Origin: Flavobacterium terrae
Lineage (GTDB): Bacteria > Bacteroidota > Bacteroidia > Flavobacteriales > Flavobacteriaceae
Assembly (NCBI RefSeq): GCF_900142035.1
Contig: NZ_FQZI01000007.1
Coordinates: 1-64,000 of the forward strand
DNA length: 64,000 nt
Reading direction: 5' to 3'
The number at the start of each line of letters is the position of its first letter. Within the stretch, counting starts at the first letter, position 1. Below are positions 61,851 to 64,000 of the stretch, piece by piece. The notes under the pieces are model-generated. The model did no database searches. It was not told the DNA's origin and was given only the letters and a program-made list of their open reading frames with translations. The translations under genes were made by a program, and so were the position numbers.

Positions 61851-63278
61851 TTAATAACCGGGATTTTGAGGATTGAGATTCGGATTCATGAGTAATTCGG
61901 ATTCCGGTAACGGTAACAATCTATCGGTAGTGTTCCACCCTGTTTTGACTCCTGACAACGCTGCATCGAGATTGTTAGTTCTTTTTAAATCAAAAAACCT
62001 GTGTCCTAGTTCGGTAAAAAACTCTACTCTTCTTTCCTGAATAATGGCTGTTATAATATCCTGTTGGGTGAGAGCAGCCGTATCGGGCAAACCAGCTGTA
62101 TTCCTGATTTTATTTAAATCTGTCTTTGCTCCTAAAAGGTCACCTAATTGTGCTAAGGCTTCGGCACGTATTAGATACTGCTCAGCCAAACGAAATATAA
62201 TGGAGTATTCCTGTGATGTTCCGGTGTTTGTGAACTGTTTGTATTTATAAGCATGGTACCACGTATTTACACCATCGGTAACTGCCTTTGTCCAATGGTT
62301 TTTACGCTCGTCCCCCACTTCGAAAGCCGCTATAAGATTATCGTTTAGTGCCACAACCGGAGGAGGGCCTTGGTTGAAAATAAATGTACTACCTTCTTCG
62401 GTATTTCTGCCAGCTGATTGGGGCATGAGTTGCCAGATGGTTGTGGTGCTTTCTTTTAGGAAAATATTATCCAAATTGGTATCCCAAACGTATAAACCTG
62501 TGTTGCTTATTATATCTGAAGCTTCGTTTACTGCTGCGTTCCAATCACCCGTATAAAGATAAACTCTGGCCAATAGTGCTTTTACGGTTGCTTTGTTTGG
62601 TCTTACCCTTTCCGGCGTAATATAATCGTCAGACAACATTGAGGACGACAGCAACAAATCTGTTTTAATATTGGCATAAACCTGTGTTGAAGACATACGA
62701 GATACAATACTGTTTACCCTATAATCCGTAGTAGTGATATAAGGAATATCCCCAAAAAGATTGAGCAGATAGAAATGTACTAATGCTCTTGTAAAATAAG
62801 CTTCTCCCAATAGTTGATTTTTCTCTGCTACTGATAAGCCAGTGGAATTGGTAGCACCTTCTATAACCGCATTCGTCGCATAGATTTGGCTGTAACTGTT
62901 ATTCCACAACGTTGCAATATCTGTATTGGAAGGGATTAAGGTATTGTTATAAAAATTAATAGTTCCCATAAAACTGCTACCGTAAAAAGTGAGTTCATCG
63001 GTGTAATTTCCCATTTGATTGGAAACTCCGGTAACGGTTCCTGCCAGTACTCCGTTATTTCTTATTTGAGCGTAAATATCTACCATGGCAGCAGTTGCCG
63101 TGGTATAGTTCTCGAATACTGTGGGTGATGTTAATTGCGATGTTGGTAACTCTACCTCAACAAAATTATCGCAGGCTACCAATAGTCCCAATAAAGTGAT
63201 AGACACTAAATGTTTGCCTTGCTTTATCAGATTGTATCTGAAAGAAGTTTTATTGCAACTTATATTATGATGGTTCAT
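61851..63278 (-). CDS. RagB/SusD family outer-membrane lipoprotein
   Basis: The 475-residue protein has a lipoprotein signal (lipobox LLVACDN) and the helical SusD fold with TPR-like segments (YFTRALVHFYLLNLFGDIPY, RVYLYTGDWNAAVNEASDII). It ends in RFFDLKRTN and LLPLPESELLMNPN, typical of the family. SusD proteins form the lid of the SusC TonB-dependent transporter and bind the nutrient. Partner genes (S9 peptidase, SusC) suggest a peptide rather than a glycan. Confidence 0.92.
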   Translation of the reverse strand: MNHHNISCNKTSFRYNLIKQGKHLVSITLLGLLVACDNFVEVELPTSQLTSPTVFENYTTATAAMVDIYAQIRNNGVLAGTVTGVSNQMGNYTDELTFYGSSFMGTINFYNNTLIPSNTDIATLWNNSYSQIYATNAVIEGATNSTGLSVAEKNQLLGEAYFTRALVHFYLLNLFGDIPYITTTDYRVNSIVSRMSSTQVYANIKTDLLLSSSMLSDDYITPERVRPNKATVKALLARVYLYTGDWNAAVNEASDIISNTGLYVWDTNLDNIFLKESTTTIWQLMPQSAGRNTEEGSTFIFNQGPPPVVALNDNLIAAFEVGDERKNHWTKAVTDGVNTWYHAYKYKQFTNTGTSQEYSIIFRLAEQYLIRAEALAQLGDLLGAKTDLNKIRNTAGLPDTAALTQQDIITAIIQERRVEFFTELGHRFFDLKRTNNLDAALSGVKTGWNTTDRLLPLPESELLMNPNLNPQNPGY

Positions 63279-63295
63279 GATTTATAGTTTTAAAA

Positions 63296-64000
63296 TTAGA
63301 ATGACAATTGAATTCCTGATGTAATAATACGCAGTGGCGGTAAGAAGCCTAACGCGGTAAACTCAGGATCGGCTCCTTTGTAGGATGTAAACGTTAACAC
63401 GTTTTGCCCCTGTAATGAAACTTTACACTGAACATTTTTCATCCATTTCTTAGGTACTTCATAAGACAAGGCAATGTTTTTGAGACGAATGAAAGAAGCA
63501 TCGGTAATTACGGCATCGCTGCTGATGTATTTGTAAAAGGCATCTACAGCTGCACCGTTTGCTCCTGAACTGTATTGCTGGTATGGAGCGGAATCTCCCG
63601 GACTTTGCCAATGATTACCAACTATTGTTGACTGATTGGACATTGTACCCGGCAAAGCCAATGTGGCTGCCGTATTGTAATTTTCCTGCTTTACGAACTG
63701 GAAAAGAAAATCCAGTTGCCACTGTTTGTATTTGAGTTGATTTTGTAAACCTCCGTAAAATTCAGGGTTTAGGTCTTTTACTGTTTTCTTGTCTTCGGTG
63801 GCCGTAATTATCCCATCGTTATTTACATCTTCAAACTGATAAATACCCGTTTGCGGATCTATTCCTGTAAAGTGATACACCTTTTTGATGTTTAAAGGCT
63901 GACCAATTACCAACTGATTGGCATAGGTTGAGGTTTCCAAGCTGGGGAAAGACAGTAATTTATTTTTGGTTGTTGTAAAATTCAGGCTGGTTGTCCATCT
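63296..64000 (-). CDS. Partial SusC/RagA family TonB-dependent outer-membrane transporter, C-terminal end
   Basis: The frame is open through the right edge: codons before 63940 continue in frame (RWTTSLNFTTTKNKLLSFPS), so this is the last 234 residues of a larger protein. It shows the SusC C-terminal barrel pattern, with a calcium-type loop DVNNDGIITATEDKK, FYGGLQNQLKYKQWQLDFLF, and an aromatic end GIQLSF. It forms the barrel that pairs with the downstream SusD. The plug domain lies outside the window. Confidence 0.93.
   Translation of the reverse strand, partial: RWTTSLNFTTTKNKLLSFPSLETSTYANQLVIGQPLNIKKVYHFTGIDPQTGIYQFEDVNNDGIITATEDKKTVKDLNPEFYGGLQNQLKYKQWQLDFLFQFVKQENYNTAATLALPGTMSNQSTIVGNHWQSPGDSAPYQQYSSGANGAAVDAFYKYISSDAVITDASFIRLKNIALSYEVPKKWMKNVQCKVSLQGQNVLTFTSYKGADPEFTALGFLPPLRIITSGIQLSF

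Noticed and set aside
20309..64000. Direct repeat of the tRNA-Tyr 3' end as a right attachment site
   Set aside because: No second copy of the GTTCGAATCCTGCTCTCCCC segment was noticed to the right, so the far end of the element cannot be placed in this window.
1..64000. CRISPR array or ribosomal RNA genes
   Set aside because: No regularly spaced direct repeats and no rRNA-like sequence were seen anywhere in the window.

Overview
The window is AT-rich, has no Shine-Dalgarno sequences, shows -7 promoter boxes of the form TAnnTTTG, and encodes type IX secretion (T9SS) sorting domains, SusC/SusD proteins, an RteC-domain protein and a CTnDOT-type integrase. It therefore comes from a member of the Bacteroidota, most likely Flavobacterium or a close relative.

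Region 1 (1-20.4 kb) looks like ordinary chromosome: a partial T9SS adhesin-like protein, folE, cysS, a 2'-5' RNA ligase-like protein, a secreted phospholipase D-fold protein and a methyltransferase. A Crp/Fnr-controlled sulfur module follows: Crp/Fnr regulator, TauE/SafE exporter, persulfide dioxygenase-rhodanese, thioredoxin and small membrane proteins. Next comes a TolC/adaptor/RND efflux operon. Three promoters here share a TGTGA-N6-TYAC operator whose centre lies exactly 29.5 bp before the -7 box, which ties the sulfur genes and the efflux pump into one predicted regulon. The region ends with a TlpA-like thioredoxin lipoprotein and tRNA-Tyr.

Region 2 (20.4-25.8 kb) starts beside tRNA-Tyr with a tyrosine recombinase and a small HTH protein. 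After these come an unrecognised 251-residue protein with two tiny membrane proteins, two small proteins on the other strand, and about 1.15 kb without a convincing gene. That stretch folds into a series of long hairpins. Their imperfections are almost all G-U pairs when read on the plus strand, so it looks like a large structured RNA. This is the most unusual element in the window.

Region 3 (25.8-50 kb) is a metal-resistance island. It has a Zn/Cd/Co-type P-type ATPase, DUF3703, a CzcB-like adaptor and a CzcA-type pump fused to a TolC-like domain; a di-heme oxidoreductase/Rieske/porin operon; and a copper/silver block (MerC-GDCCVxC protein, CopA, P-loop ATPase, two CusB-like adaptors, CusC, a CusA split into two genes, and small metal-binding secreted proteins).

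Region 4 (50-53.2 kb) carries mobile-element housekeeping genes (DnaC-like ATPase, replication-type winged-helix protein, HTH excisionase-like protein, RteC protein). Regions 2-4 may be one integrative element or several nested ones; no conjugation genes and no right-hand copy of the tRNA end were seen.

Region 5 (53.2-64 kb) is an accessory module. It contains a PLP-dependent acyltransferase/GNAT fusion cotranscribed with rteC, a STAS-like protein plus AraC regulator, MauE, a secreted beta-rich protein, a cysteine-containing DUF6520 peptide, an S9 peptidase, SusD and a partial SusC. A shared motif upstream of the AraC operon and the MauE operon suggests common control. All coordinates and motifs were read by eye; no database search was run.
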